From JADKIH01 sp031385005 (GTDB lineage Bacteria > Bacteroidota > Bacteroidia > AKYH767-A > 2013-40CM-41-45): 64,000 nt of DNA. Within the stretch, counting starts at the first letter, position 1; the number at the start of each line of letters is the position of its first letter. The notes beneath the pieces were generated by a model. The model searched no databases. It saw only the letters and a program-made list of their open reading frames with translations, and had not been told where the DNA came from. The translations under genes and the position numbers were made by a program. The stretch spans positions 353,138 through 417,137 of the forward strand of contig JANNBB010000006.1 in assembly GCA_031385005.1 (NCBI GenBank), written 5' to 3'. Shown piece after piece: positions 17,379 to 27,057 of this stretch.

Positions 17379-18848
17379 TTACTGATGATAATTCGGTGCC
17401 TCTTTAGTAATGGCAACGTCATGCGGATGACTTTCTCTAACTCCGGCAGTAGTGATGCGGATGAAAGTAGATTTTTGCAAATGAGCGATTGATTTTGCCC
17501 CGCAATATCCCATGCTTGCACGTAAGCCCCCGACAAGTTGATAGAGTTCTTCGCCAACCAAACCTTTATAGGGCACCCTTCCTACAATTCCTTCAGGAAC
17601 AAGTTTTTTTACATCGTCCGTTTGTGATTGAAAATAACGATCCTTCGACCCTTCGCGCATGGCTTCAATCGAACCCATTCCTCTGTAGAGCTTGAATTTT
17701 CTTCCTTCGTAAATGATCATTTCACCGGGAGATTCTTCGGTACCGGCCAACAGTGATCCAAGCATGACAGTATGTGCACCGGCGGCTAATGCTTTAGCAA
17801 TATCCCCACTGAAACGAATTCCTCCATCAGCAATGACGCATACCTTTGTTTTTTTCAATGCCTCAGCGACCTGATATACGGCAGTAAATTGAGGTACACC
17901 TATTCCGGCAATTACCCGGGTAGTGCAAATCGAACCCGGACCGATACCCACTTTAACTGCATCTGCACCTGCTTTAGCCAGATAAAGAGCGGCTTCCGCT
18001 GTTGCAATGTTTCCCACAATTACCGGCATTTTCGGATATTTCTTTTTGATTACAGACAATGCCTGAACAACATTTTTTGAATGACCATGCGCCGTGTCAA
18101 TGGTCAAAACATCTACGCCTGCTTCAATTAATGCATGAGCTCGCTCTTCAAAATCTTTCGTTACTCCGATAGCTGCTCCCACACGTAGACGGCCCAATTC
18201 ATCTTTACAGGCATTCGGTCTCGATTTCACTTTTAGAATATCTTTGTAAGTGATCAAGCCGATCAACTTTCCCTTTTTGTCAATGACCGGCAGTTTTTCG
18301 ATTTTATAATTCTGTAATATTTTTTCAGCTTCCTTTAAATCTTTGATGCCTGTTGTTGTGACCAGATTTTCTTTTGTCATGACTTCTGCAATCAACCGGT
18401 CGGGATTTTTTTCAAAACGTAGATCACGATTTGTACATATTCCAACAAGGATGTTGTTTTTGTCAACTACCGGTATTCCACCAATTCCAAATTCGCGCAT
18501 CAACCTGGATGCTTCGTGAACGCGCGCATTTTTATTCAAGGTAATCGGATCATGTATCATTCCGCTTTCGCTTCTTTTTACCTTTCTAACTTCAGCAGCT
18601 TGCTGGTTGATCGTCATATTCTTATGAAGAATACCAATACCGCCTTCCTGTGCTATTGCAATGGCCATTTCAGAAGTGGTAACTGTGTCCATTGCAGCGG
18701 AAACAATCGGAATATTCAGTGAAATAGTAGAAGTCAGCTTCGATGAAACATCAACTTCATTCGGCAATACTTCCGAATAAGCGGGAACGAGAAGAATATC
18801 ATCGTAAGTGAGGGCTTCGCCGAGAAACCGGCCTTGGGCAACTTTCAT
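17379..18848 (-). CDS. guaB: IMP dehydrogenase
   Basis: The 489-residue protein is full length for IMPDH, which oxidises IMP to XMP in guanine nucleotide synthesis. Visible features are the N-terminal EALTYDDILLVPAYSEVLP, a pair of CBS domains at about 95-210 (VVDKNNILVGICTNRDLRF and VIDKKGKLIGLITYKDILK), the catalytic loop GIGPGSICTTR with Cys308, and the flap GMGSIEAM with a following RYFQ. It stands at the head of the minus-strand cluster that leads into the periplasmic chaperone genes; the 230-260 bp gap suggests that those genes have their own promoter. Confidence 0.97.
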   Translation of the reverse strand: MKVAQGRFLGEALTYDDILLVPAYSEVLPNEVDVSSKLTSTISLNIPIVSAAMDTVTTSEMAIAIAQEGGIGILHKNMTINQQAAEVRKVKRSESGMIHDPITLNKNARVHEASRLMREFGIGGIPVVDKNNILVGICTNRDLRFEKNPDRLIAEVMTKENLVTTTGIKDLKEAEKILQNYKIEKLPVIDKKGKLIGLITYKDILKVKSRPNACKDELGRLRVGAAIGVTKDFEERAHALIEAGVDVLTIDTAHGHSKNVVQALSVIKKKYPKMPVIVGNIATAEAALYLAKAGADAVKVGIGPGSICTTRVIAGIGVPQFTAVYQVAEALKKTKVCVIADGGIRFSGDIAKALAAGAHTVMLGSLLAGTEESPGEMIIYEGRKFKLYRGMGSIEAMREGSKDRYFQSQTDDVKKLVPEGIVGRVPYKGLVGEELYQLVGGLRASMGYCGAKSIAHLQKSTFIRITTAGVRESHPHDVAITKEAPNYHQ

Positions 18849-18877
18849 AGATTGGTGGGTTGAAAAAAAGTTGCACG

Positions 18878-18885
18878 CAAAAGTA
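18878..18885 (-). promoter_or_regulatory. -7 box for guaB
   Basis: On the minus strand TACTTTTG, an exact TAnnTTTG match, lies 29 bp before the guaB ATG; transcription would start about 20-25 bp upstream of the start codon. No clear -33 TTG is present at the usual 19-21 bp spacing. Confidence 0.5.
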
Positions 18886-18943
18886 CTAAATAATATTGGA
18901 TTAATTTTATTGAAAATAAATTTTTACTGAAATAAAAAAGCAA

Positions 18944-20980
18944 TCAACGAATGAGTGTTACTGCACCTACTTTTTCAATATCCGTTCCATCAGGATTCTT
19001 CGCCTTTAGTCTGTACACATAAACTCCTTCCGGCGCCACTACTCCATTGCTTGTCCCACTCCAACCGACACGCGGATCGTTTGTATGAAAAACACTACTT
19101 CCCCAGCGATTAAAAATATCCAAGCTGTATTCTTTTGAAGAAACGAAAGAATTAGAGGGATAAAAATTCTCATTGAAATAACCACCCGGGTGAAAAGCAT
19201 TCGGTACAAAAATTATTGGAATGTGCTGGAGGCATATCTCATTCGATCGACTACTGTCAATAAAGAACTGCGGATTTCCCGATGCTTCAACGGCTTCAAC
19301 AACATAGCAAAATTCACCTTCAGAGAAAAAGTTATTTAGGATGGTCTCGGAAAAAGTGAAATCAGCATTCGTAAGTGTCATGATCGGAAGAGAACTCAAT
19401 ACTCCATTCGTACTTCTGTAAATATTAAAGCGGTCTACTCCTGTTGGCCAGTTTGCATAGTTTGTCCAGGTCATTGAATTGGTATAATCCGGATTTGCCT
19501 CACCATTGAGCAATATCGTTTGACTCACCTGTGAAGCTAACACAGACCTTCCGCAGGAGTCTAAGGTGGAAACAACGTAGTAATAAGGTCCCGCACTTGT
19601 ATTGACATCATCATAAAAAACAACAGAAGAAACGCCGGTTACAATTTGTGTTGCAACAACACCAAATGGACCAAGCGGAGAATTCCCTCTCAGTAACTCA
19701 TAACCTTTGACGTTCGATAAAGGATCTACATAAGCTTCTATCAGCACTCTATCCGTTTCAACCACTGTCACCTTTCGTAAATATGAAAACGCCGGCGGCG
19801 GAGAAAACACCGGAGAGAGACAGACTTTATTTGATGTACTTGTACGGGCATTTACGGGTTCTACTGCTTGCACTCTGTAACAAAAGCTACTACCACTAAC
19901 CAGATTTGTATCCGTAAAATTTGTTTGTGTTGTTGATCCAATTAATGTTTCTGCGCTACCATTAATACTAACGAAAATATTATACGACGGAGCCGATCCC
20001 CAGAAACCATAAGGACTCCAACTTAATTCTGATGCTTGTAAACACTTGTTGAATGAGACATTGAGGAAAATTGTCGAATGAAAAGTGGACGGCTGACTGG
20101 GATTGTTACAACTGTCAACTGCAAGAATAAAAAACGTTTGAAAGCCGGTAGTTGCTGAAACGGATGAGTTATATAAAGTAGTAAAATGTCCATAGACTGT
20201 ATCAATAGGAATTGCACCCGGATTTTGCAAGATGATATAGGATCGTGTATCGGCCGATGAACTCACCAACCAGCTAACCGTCGCATTGCCGAACTGATCG
20301 ACACTGACAGAATCTAAAATAGGTTGTGTAGGAACTTGAAAGTCACGGAAACGATCGCCCTTTATCGGAGAAATAGACTTACATCCGGAAGAGTCTTTGA
20401 CCTCTATTCTGTATTTGATGGTATCGTCGCAGATAGAAATCGTATCTGTAAAAGACATAGGAATCGGAGCAATCCTCGAGTCAACTGAATCCAATAAAGT
20501 GAAAAAACCGGGAGGATATTCTCTGTAAATATAATAGTAAGGTAGTGTGGAACTTGATGGCGGATTGTGAATTGGATTCCAACTCAGATTTGCATAGCCG
20601 TTGCCCGGATTATTGATATTCAAACCTATTGCACGGATGGTATCGGAGTATATGTCAGGTGATCCATTATTGGACTTGAAAACAATGAAATAATAAGCGT
20701 TGTTGTTTGCTGCATTGGCAGCCGTATGCGTTTCAATGGTATCAGCATACAAAAAAACACTGTCGATAGCTGTAAAAGGTCCTAAAGGGGACGTGGAATG
20801 ATAAATATACCAGGTTCTGAAATTACCCGCTCCTGTACCTGTTTTGTCCCAACAGACGGTTACATCACCTGCATTTCCTACCCAGGCACAATGGGTAAAA
20901 ATTGCATGTGAATCAAAAGACTGAATTATCAATAAAGATAAAACAGCCCATAACCTTAATTTTCTGATTAATTGTAGCAA
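18944..20980 (-). CDS. secreted protein with fibronectin-like repeats and type B T9SS (gliding motility-associated) C-terminus
   Basis: The 678-residue protein has a signal peptide (LRLWAVLSLLIIQSFDSHA) and then several repeated beta-sandwich units of about 90-100 residues with the pattern YYIYR/FNIFVS/YELLRGNSPLGPF/FNIYRSTNG, typical of fibronectin type III-like modules. The last 85 residues (IIFVPNAFHPGG, YSLDIFNRWGSSVFHTND, GWSGTSNG, APEGVYVYRLKAKNPDG) are the CHU_C type B sorting domain used by T9SS. A surface adhesin or matrix protein is a fair inference; no enzyme motif is seen. It lies alone downstream of the M16 peptidase pair. Confidence 0.88.
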   Translation of the reverse strand: MLQLIRKLRLWAVLSLLIIQSFDSHAIFTHCAWVGNAGDVTVCWDKTGTGAGNFRTWYIYHSTSPLGPFTAIDSVFLYADTIETHTAANAANNNAYYFIVFKSNNGSPDIYSDTIRAIGLNINNPGNGYANLSWNPIHNPPSSSTLPYYYIYREYPPGFFTLLDSVDSRIAPIPMSFTDTISICDDTIKYRIEVKDSSGCKSISPIKGDRFRDFQVPTQPILDSVSVDQFGNATVSWLVSSSADTRSYIILQNPGAIPIDTVYGHFTTLYNSSVSATTGFQTFFILAVDSCNNPSQPSTFHSTIFLNVSFNKCLQASELSWSPYGFWGSAPSYNIFVSINGSAETLIGSTTQTNFTDTNLVSGSSFCYRVQAVEPVNARTSTSNKVCLSPVFSPPPAFSYLRKVTVVETDRVLIEAYVDPLSNVKGYELLRGNSPLGPFGVVATQIVTGVSSVVFYDDVNTSAGPYYYVVSTLDSCGRSVLASQVSQTILLNGEANPDYTNSMTWTNYANWPTGVDRFNIYRSTNGVLSSLPIMTLTNADFTFSETILNNFFSEGEFCYVVEAVEASGNPQFFIDSSRSNEICLQHIPIIFVPNAFHPGGYFNENFYPSNSFVSSKEYSLDIFNRWGSSVFHTNDPRVGWSGTSNGVVAPEGVYVYRLKAKNPDGTDIEKVGAVTLIR

Positions 20981-21018
20981 AACACTTCAAAATTACAACA
21001 TTGATAGCTTTACCGCAA

Positions 21019-22308
21019 TTATTTACGGCCAACGACCAATTCATAAAAGCCGGCCTCATCAAAATACCTGCAAGCTAAATCCTGTAGCTCATCCTCTTTG
21101 ATATGGCTTACTTTCTGAATATAACGATCATAGTAAGAATAGTCTAAACCGTAAAAATAAATTGACTTAAACCTTTCCGCCAATTGAAAAGGACCATCAA
21201 CGCCTTTGAGAAAACTTCCCAACATATAATTTCGTGCGGTTTCCAACTCTTCGTTATCAACGGTTTCTGTTTTTAATAATTCTATCTCTTTGTAAATTTC
21301 TTCCAAGGTGGGATTTGTAACGTCTGTTCCCACTTCTGTGGAAATAAAGAAATATCCTTCTTGTTTCATCGAAACTAAAGCGGATCCAATACCATAGGTA
21401 TAACCCTTTTCTTCGCGGATATTTGACATCAACCGGGATCCAAAGTAGCCGCCTAAAATTGTATTCAATACAGCCATTCCCGGATAGTCTGCATGCTTTC
21501 TATTGAAGAAAGGTTTTCCGATCCGAATGCCCGACTGAATAGCATCGGCTCTTTCAACCAGGTGTTTCTTTTCCACTGCAGAGGAAAATGTTTGAAATTG
21601 TCCATTCGAAGAATTGTTGGTTCCTGCTTGTTGACTGCCAAAATTTTTGTTCAGTAACTTCACAGCGTCCGGCTTTATCAATCCGGAAATAATAATCGTA
21701 CAATTTGCCGGAGAATATTTTTGTTTGTGATAATCGATCAGTTTATTTCTTTCCAATCCATCGTAGTCTTCATTCTTCACATAATAACCGTATGGATGTT
21801 TTTCTCCGAAAATAATCTCATTAAACTTCCTGCGTGTGATAGAACTTATCTTCTCATTTTCTACAGTAAGTCTTTGTTTATTGTTTTGAATATAGACTCC
21901 TAACTCTGTTTGCGGGAAAGATGCATCATGAATAATTTCACCTATGAATGGCAAGGTAGCTTCCAGGTATTTATTCAACGTAAAAAGAACAACAGAAGTA
22001 TAATCCGAATTCTCATCCGTCTCGAAAAATGCTCCGTAATAATCAATTTTGTCGGCCAGTTCCTGAGAGGAATATTTAGAAGTACCTTCTGCCAACATTC
22101 GATTGGTCGCTGAATTGAGAATTGGATTCTTGATGTCAAATTGATTATTGAAAAAAATAAATTCAACTTTTACCAAGTCCTGCAAACCGGCATGTATGGT
22201 GTAAACCGGAATACCATTATCCAACGAAAATTTCTCGGCCTGCTTAACTGAGACGCCGAGAATTTGATTTATTTGTGGTGCATTTGCACGGTCAATTAGT
22301 GTTTGCAT
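21019..22308 (-). CDS. M16 family peptidase, non-catalytic-type subunit
   Basis: The 429-residue protein has the M16 fold: the N-terminal NGIPVYTIHAGLQDLVKVEFIF, the helix NRMLAEGTSKYSSQEL, and the C-terminal signature NIREEKGYTYGIGSALVSMKQEGYFFIST. The zinc motif HxxEH is missing at the expected place, so this is the partner subunit, with the R/Y pair that binds substrate. It lies 3 bp downstream of the gene for the catalytic partner (22312-23568), the usual arrangement of heterodimeric M16B peptidases. Such pairs degrade peptides or small proteins, probably in the periplasm or cytoplasm; no signal peptide is evident. Confidence 0.92.
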   Translation of the reverse strand: MQTLIDRANAPQINQILGVSVKQAEKFSLDNGIPVYTIHAGLQDLVKVEFIFFNNQFDIKNPILNSATNRMLAEGTSKYSSQELADKIDYYGAFFETDENSDYTSVVLFTLNKYLEATLPFIGEIIHDASFPQTELGVYIQNNKQRLTVENEKISSITRRKFNEIIFGEKHPYGYYVKNEDYDGLERNKLIDYHKQKYSPANCTIIISGLIKPDAVKLLNKNFGSQQAGTNNSSNGQFQTFSSAVEKKHLVERADAIQSGIRIGKPFFNRKHADYPGMAVLNTILGGYFGSRLMSNIREEKGYTYGIGSALVSMKQEGYFFISTEVGTDVTNPTLEEIYKEIELLKTETVDNEELETARNYMLGSFLKGVDGPFQLAERFKSIYFYGLDYSYYDRYIQKVSHIKEDELQDLACRYFDEAGFYELVVGRK

Positions 22309-22311
22309 AGA

Positions 22312-23568
22312 TTAATTTAATTTCTCCCCCGCCAGATAATGTAAAACAGAACAATTTTTTGTGCTAAAAAGTTGTACGGCCTGATTTCTTATTTCATCGG
22401 CAGTAACTTTTCTGTACAATTCCATTTCAGTATTGATTAGATCGACATCTCCCATGTATTCTGCAATGGCTAAATTCAATGCTCTTCCGGCAATATCCAT
22501 TTCGGAAAATTCCATCGTCGATTCCACTTTGTTTTTTACTTTCTCTAATTCATCGACAGTAATATTTTCTTTGCAAAGTTTATCTAAAACTTCATCCAAC
22601 CCTTTCTCTGCATCCTGCATCGTAACTCCTTTAACAAGCTTTCCTTCTACAATAAAAAGTCCTCTGTCAAAATCCGATGTCGGATAAGCATTGATTTCAG
22701 AAAAAAGCTGTTTCTCCTTAACGAGAATATTGAATAGTCGTGACGAACGACCTCTGCTCAAAATATCCGAAATCAGGTCTGTCGCATAAAACTCCGGCTC
22801 CAGTCGCGAACACATATGATATGCCCTGTAAACAGAATCATAAGGAATGTTTCTCTCTACAGTCATTTCACGGAATTCCTGTTGTTTGGGCTCCTCCGGA
22901 TAGGGTAGTCTTTTCTCCGAACGTCTGTCGATTGGTCCAAACCATTTTTCTGCCAATTCAAAAATGTCTTTTGCTTTTACATTTCCGGCGACAACCAGGA
23001 TGGCATTATCGGGAGTATAATATTTGAAAAAGAATTTTCTTACATCATCCAGACTTGCATTTTCGATATGGTCGATGCTTTTTCCAATTGTTGCCCACTG
23101 ATAAGGATGAACTTTATAGGAAAGCGGACGAAGCAATAACCAGACGTCACCATAGGGCTGATTGAGGTAGCGCTGTTTAAATTCTTCAATGACTACGCTG
23201 CGCTGAACTTCCAGACTTTTTTCAGAAAAAGCCAGACTCAACATGCGATCGCTTTCCAGCCAAAATCCTGTTTCAATATTATTCGCCGGCAAGGTCAGGT
23301 AGTAATTGGTTATGTCGTTATTGGTAAAGGCATTGTTATCGCCGCCTGCCATCTGCAGTGGTCCGTCGTATTCAGGAATATTTACAGATCCTCCGAACAT
23401 CAAGTGCTCAAACAAATGAGCAAATCCTGTGCGTTCCGGATCTTCATCCCTGGCTCCCACTTTATAAAGAATATTTATGGTTGCAAGCGGAGTTGAATTG
23501 TCCTCATGGACGATGACTTTCAAACCATTTGAAAGTGTATGTGATATATGATTGATCATTTGCTGCAA
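22312..23568 (-). CDS. M16 family zinc peptidase, catalytic subunit
   Basis: The 418-residue protein carries the inverted zinc motif HLFEH at residues 51-55 (GFAHLFEHLMFGG) and the downstream acidic ligand region VVIEEF at about 125-130. The N-terminal strand NGLKVIVHEDNSTPLATINILYKVGARDE is typical of the family. The C-terminal half has the second M16 domain (SRLFNILVKEKQLFSEINAYP). It is the upstream member of a two-gene unit with the HxxEH-lacking subunit, and follows the nitronate monooxygenase gene after 31 bp, so the three may be co-transcribed. Confidence 0.94.
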   Translation of the reverse strand: MQQMINHISHTLSNGLKVIVHEDNSTPLATINILYKVGARDEDPERTGFAHLFEHLMFGGSVNIPEYDGPLQMAGGDNNAFTNNDITNYYLTLPANNIETGFWLESDRMLSLAFSEKSLEVQRSVVIEEFKQRYLNQPYGDVWLLLRPLSYKVHPYQWATIGKSIDHIENASLDDVRKFFFKYYTPDNAILVVAGNVKAKDIFELAEKWFGPIDRRSEKRLPYPEEPKQQEFREMTVERNIPYDSVYRAYHMCSRLEPEFYATDLISDILSRGRSSRLFNILVKEKQLFSEINAYPTSDFDRGLFIVEGKLVKGVTMQDAEKGLDEVLDKLCKENITVDELEKVKNKVESTMEFSEMDIAGRALNLAIAEYMGDVDLINTEMELYRKVTADEIRNQAVQLFSTKNCSVLHYLAGEKLN

Positions 23569-23599
23569 ATGTACATTAATTACTTTTTAAGATTTATCT

Positions 23600-24544
23600 T
23601 CAAAATTCGGAACAGATTTTCTTTTTAGCGTCTAAAAATTCCGCCCAAACATCCTGAATTATTTGTCGTGCCGGAAGGATTTCCTTTACTGAAGCAGCAA
23701 CCTGCCCTATCTCCAGTTCTCCTTCTTCCATATCGCCTTCAAACATCCCTTTCTTTGCACGCGCACGTCCGAGAATGGACTTCAACTCTTCCATTGCGGC
23801 TCCTCTTTTTTCAGCTTCGAGAATCTGCTCGAAGAATTTATTTCTTAGGAGTCGAACAGGAGTAAGGCTTTTCATCATCAACATAGTATCTCCTTCGCTG
23901 CTGTGAATAACCTTGTCTTTAAATGTTTGGTGGCCTGATGATTCAAGGGAAGCAACAAACCGGGTGCCCATTTGTACTCCATCAGCACCTAAAACCATGG
24001 TTGCTAACATGGCCGTTCCATCCGCAATACCCCCGGCCGCAATCAAAGGAAGCGTTGTAAGTTTTCTGATTATGGGTATGAGAACAAGAGTAGTTGTTTC
24101 TTCCCTTCCATTGTGACCTCCTGCTTCAAAACCTTCTGCAACAAGGGCATCAACTCCGGCCTGCTCTGCTTTCATCGCAAATTTGGAATTGGCAATAACA
24201 TGAACGACTGTTATCCCGTTTGATTTAAGATGCTGTGTCCAGGTTGCAGGATTTCCCGCAGAGGTAAATACAATTTTTACTTTTTCCTCAACGATAATTT
24301 CCATAATCTTTCCTATTTCCGGATACAGAAGAGGAACGTTGACGCCGAAGGGCTTTTTTGTGGCTACTTTACATTTTCTGATTTGTTCTCTTAAAATATC
24401 CGGATACATAGATCCGGCTCCGATTAGTCCGAGTCCGCCGGCATTACTTACTGCAGATGCCAGCTCCCAACCGCTGCACCAAATCATACCTGCTTGAATT
24501 ATAGGATATTCTATCCCAAAAAGGGTCGTTAGTTTGTTTTTCAT
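23600..24544 (-). CDS. nitronate monooxygenase family FMN enzyme
   Basis: The 314-residue TIM-barrel protein shows family motifs: the N-terminal LFGIEYPIIQAGMIWCSGWELASAVSNAGGLGLIG, the FGVNVPL strand, the AEGFEAGGHNG loop with the catalytic-type His, and the FMN phosphate-binding LIAAGGIADGTAMLATMVLGADGVQMGTRF. These enzymes oxidise nitronates with FMN and oxygen; some relatives are enoyl-ACP reductases of the FabK type, so the exact reaction is not settled. It is divergent from the sugar nucleotidyltransferase gene at 24664 and upstream of the M16 pair. Confidence 0.87.
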   Translation of the reverse strand: MKNKLTTLFGIEYPIIQAGMIWCSGWELASAVSNAGGLGLIGAGSMYPDILREQIRKCKVATKKPFGVNVPLLYPEIGKIMEIIVEEKVKIVFTSAGNPATWTQHLKSNGITVVHVIANSKFAMKAEQAGVDALVAEGFEAGGHNGREETTTLVLIPIIRKLTTLPLIAAGGIADGTAMLATMVLGADGVQMGTRFVASLESSGHQTFKDKVIHSSEGDTMLMMKSLTPVRLLRNKFFEQILEAEKRGAAMEELKSILGRARAKKGMFEGDMEEGELEIGQVAASVKEILPARQIIQDVWAEFLDAKKKICSEF

Positions 24545-24663
24545 TAATTGTAAATTATCAAATGGCGACTTCGCCCAAAAGTAATACTTTTACAAACCTA
24601 AATCGTCTTAGCGTTTAACGAAGAATGCAAATAAAGGAACCGAAAAGATAAACCAAGCAGACC

Positions 24664-25662
24664 ATGAAAGTAATTATTCCTGTTGCCGGAATTGGAAGTA
24701 AACTCCGGCCACATACACATACTCAACCTAAAGCATTGGTACCCGTTGCAGGTAAACCAATTTTATCGCATATCATTGACACACTGATTGAAGCCGGATT
24801 AAGGGAATATATTTTTATAGTCGGATATCTGGGTGACAAGATTGAAGATTATATTAAAGGACATTACCCAGGAATAACTAAAACATTCGTTTATCAGGAT
24901 CCGCGCGAAGGTACCGGTCATGCCGTGTGGCTTTCACGCAAGGCCATACCTGAAAACGAATCATTATTTATTGCTCTTGGCGATACTATCTTCGACGTTC
25001 AATTGAAAGATGTTATTTCTTCACCCGATTCATTGTTAGGAGTAAAAAAAGTAAACGATCCCAGAAATTACGGTGTAGCCGAATTAGACGAAAATGGTTT
25101 TATAAAAAATGTAATTGAGAAGCCCCCCATTCCAAAATCCAATCTGGCTTTAGTCGGACTTTATAAAATCTGTGATTCAAAAATGCTAATTGAATCAATC
25201 GATTACATCATTTCTAAAAATCTCCGCACACAAGGCGAATTTCATTTAACAGATGCCATTATGCACATGATTTCTCAGGGTGCAAAATTTAAAACTTTTC
25301 CGGTTGAAAACTGGTATGATTGCGGAAGTAAAGACAACCTACTGGAAACAAATTCCATGTTGCTAAAGAAAAACAACAGTAATGGCAAAAGTCACATCTA
25401 CTCTTTTGAAAACACCATCATCATTCCACCGGTTAGCATTGCCGCCAATTGCACCATTTCCAACAGCATCATTGGTCCAAATGTATCTATTGGCGAATCT
25501 ACAATCATCAATCACTCTATTATCAGAGATGTAATTATAGGATCCTACTCGGAAATTAAAAATGCCGTCATGCATCATTCAGTAATCGGCTCCGATGCTT
25601 CGCTTCACGGGTTAAGTCAATCACTCAATTTGGGTGATAGTACAGAAATCGATTTTGGATAA
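24664..25662 (+). CDS. sugar-phosphate nucleotidyltransferase with left-handed beta-helix C-terminus
   Basis: The first 230 residues are a nucleotidyltransferase domain: MKVIIPVAGIGSKLRPHTHTQPKALVPVAGKPI is the G-x-G-x-x-x-R-P..KAL..V nucleotide-binding signature, with LGDTIFD supplying the metal-binding Asp and VIEKPPIPKSNLALVGLYK the sugar-binding strand. Residues about 250-332 are hexapeptide repeats (IPPVSIAANCTISNSIIGPNVSIGES) forming a beta-helix. It joins a sugar phosphate to a nucleotide, resembling glucose-1-phosphate thymidylyltransferases; the actual sugar and nucleotide are not known. It is followed by glyA after 61 bp on the same strand. Confidence 0.88.
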   Translation: MKVIIPVAGIGSKLRPHTHTQPKALVPVAGKPILSHIIDTLIEAGLREYIFIVGYLGDKIEDYIKGHYPGITKTFVYQDPREGTGHAVWLSRKAIPENESLFIALGDTIFDVQLKDVISSPDSLLGVKKVNDPRNYGVAELDENGFIKNVIEKPPIPKSNLALVGLYKICDSKMLIESIDYIISKNLRTQGEFHLTDAIMHMISQGAKFKTFPVENWYDCGSKDNLLETNSMLLKKNNSNGKSHIYSFENTIIIPPVSIAANCTISNSIIGPNVSIGESTIINHSIIRDVIIGSYSEIKNAVMHHSVIGSDASLHGLSQSLNLGDSTEIDFG

Positions 25663-25723
25663 TTCATTTAAATTCAGAAATAAAAAAAATCAACTATTTT
25701 CTAACTAACAACAACAGGAAATC

Positions 25724-26998
25724 ATGCTCGAAAAAGATACAGAAATCTTCTCCCTAATCAGCAAGGAAAAAAAACGTCAACAAGAAGGAATTGAACTCAT
25801 CGCCTCCGAAAATTTTGTAAGCAAGCAGGTCATGCAAGCTATGGGCTCGTGCCTGACCAATAAATATGCAGAGGGTTATCCCGGAAAAAGATATTACGGT
25901 GGTTGTGAAATCGTCGATCAAGTCGAACAAATTGCAATCGACAGAGCAAAGCTTTTATTCAATGCCGAATGGGTCAATGTTCAGCCACACTCCGGTGCGC
26001 AGGCCAATGCCGCCGTTATGCTTGGTGTTATTCAACCCGGCGATACTATTCTCGGTTTCGATCTTTCTCATGGAGGACACCTTACACATGGGTCACCTGT
26101 AAATTTTTCAGGAAAAATTTATCGTCCGGTATTTTATGGCGTACGTCAGGAAACAGGGCTAGTCGATTACGAGCAAATGGAAAAAGTTGCCAAAGCTGAA
26201 AAACCCAAATTGATTATTGCCGGTGCTTCTTCCTATTCCCGTGATTGGGATTATCCAAGAATGAGAAAAATTGCTGATTCAGTGAATGCATTATTAATGG
26301 CCGATATTGCTCATCCTGCAGGATTAATTGCACGCGGACTTTTAAGCGATCCGCTTCCTCATTGCCATATTGTGACGACAACCACACATAAAACTTTACG
26401 AGGTCCAAGAGGAGGAATGATTATGATGGGGAAGGATTTTGAAAACCCGTGGGGACTAAAAACTCCCAAAGGAGAAATCAAAATGATGAGTGCCGTATTA
26501 GATGGCGCCGTTTTTCCCGGAACGCAAGGCGGACCACTCGAGCACGTAATTGCCGGAAAAGCCGTTGCCTTCGGAGAAGATCTCACAGACGATTTTATGA
26601 AATATTGTATTCAGGTTACGAAGAATGCTTCAGCAATGGCTAAAGCATTTATCGATTTGGGTTATAAAGTAATCAGTAATGGTACCGATAATCATTGTAT
26701 GCTGATCGACTTGCGTTCGAAGAATTTGACCGGAAAACTTGCTGAAAATGTGTTGGTTAAAGCAGATATTACCACCAATAAAAATATGGTTCCTTTTGAT
26801 GATAAATCTCCATTTGTAACCTCCGGCATTCGCTTAGGCACACCGGCCATTACCTCCCGAGGTGTTAAAGAAAAAGACTGCATTAAAATAGCCCAGCTGA
26901 TCGACGAAGTTTTGATGAATAACGATAATGAAACAAAAATTGCTGCTGTAAAGAAAAAAGTTCATACCTTGATGGAACGGTTTCCACTCTATGCCTAA
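25724..26998 (+). CDS. glyA: serine hydroxymethyltransferase
   Basis: The 424-residue protein is full length. It converts serine and tetrahydrofolate to glycine and methylene-tetrahydrofolate using PLP. Family motifs are clear: ELIASENFVSKQVMQAMGS, NKYAEGYPGKRYYGGCE, VNVQPHSGAQANAAV, the PLP-lysine segment VTTTTHKTLRGPRGG, and FPGTQGGPLEHVIAGKAVA. The ATG at 25724 is the natural start (MLEKDTEIFSLISKEKKRQQ). The gene is followed by a strong bidirectional terminator shared with hmgA. Confidence 0.97.
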   Translation: MLEKDTEIFSLISKEKKRQQEGIELIASENFVSKQVMQAMGSCLTNKYAEGYPGKRYYGGCEIVDQVEQIAIDRAKLLFNAEWVNVQPHSGAQANAAVMLGVIQPGDTILGFDLSHGGHLTHGSPVNFSGKIYRPVFYGVRQETGLVDYEQMEKVAKAEKPKLIIAGASSYSRDWDYPRMRKIADSVNALLMADIAHPAGLIARGLLSDPLPHCHIVTTTTHKTLRGPRGGMIMMGKDFENPWGLKTPKGEIKMMSAVLDGAVFPGTQGGPLEHVIAGKAVAFGEDLTDDFMKYCIQVTKNASAMAKAFIDLGYKVISNGTDNHCMLIDLRSKNLTGKLAENVLVKADITTNKNMVPFDDKSPFVTSGIRLGTPAITSRGVKEKDCIKIAQLIDEVLMNNDNETKIAAVKKKVHTLMERFPLYA

Positions 26999-27012
26999 CA
27001 CACACAGAAAGC

Positions 27013-27050
27013 AAAAAAGCCCGTCTTCCATTTTGAAGACGGGCTTTTTT
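27013..27050. terminator. bidirectional intrinsic terminator between glyA and hmgA
   Basis: GCCCGTCTTC and GAAGACGGGC form a perfect 10-bp stem with a 6-nt loop (CATTTT), flanked by A6 on the left and T6 on the right, so it works in both directions. It ends both convergent genes. Confidence 0.93.
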
Positions 27051-27057
27051 AATAAAC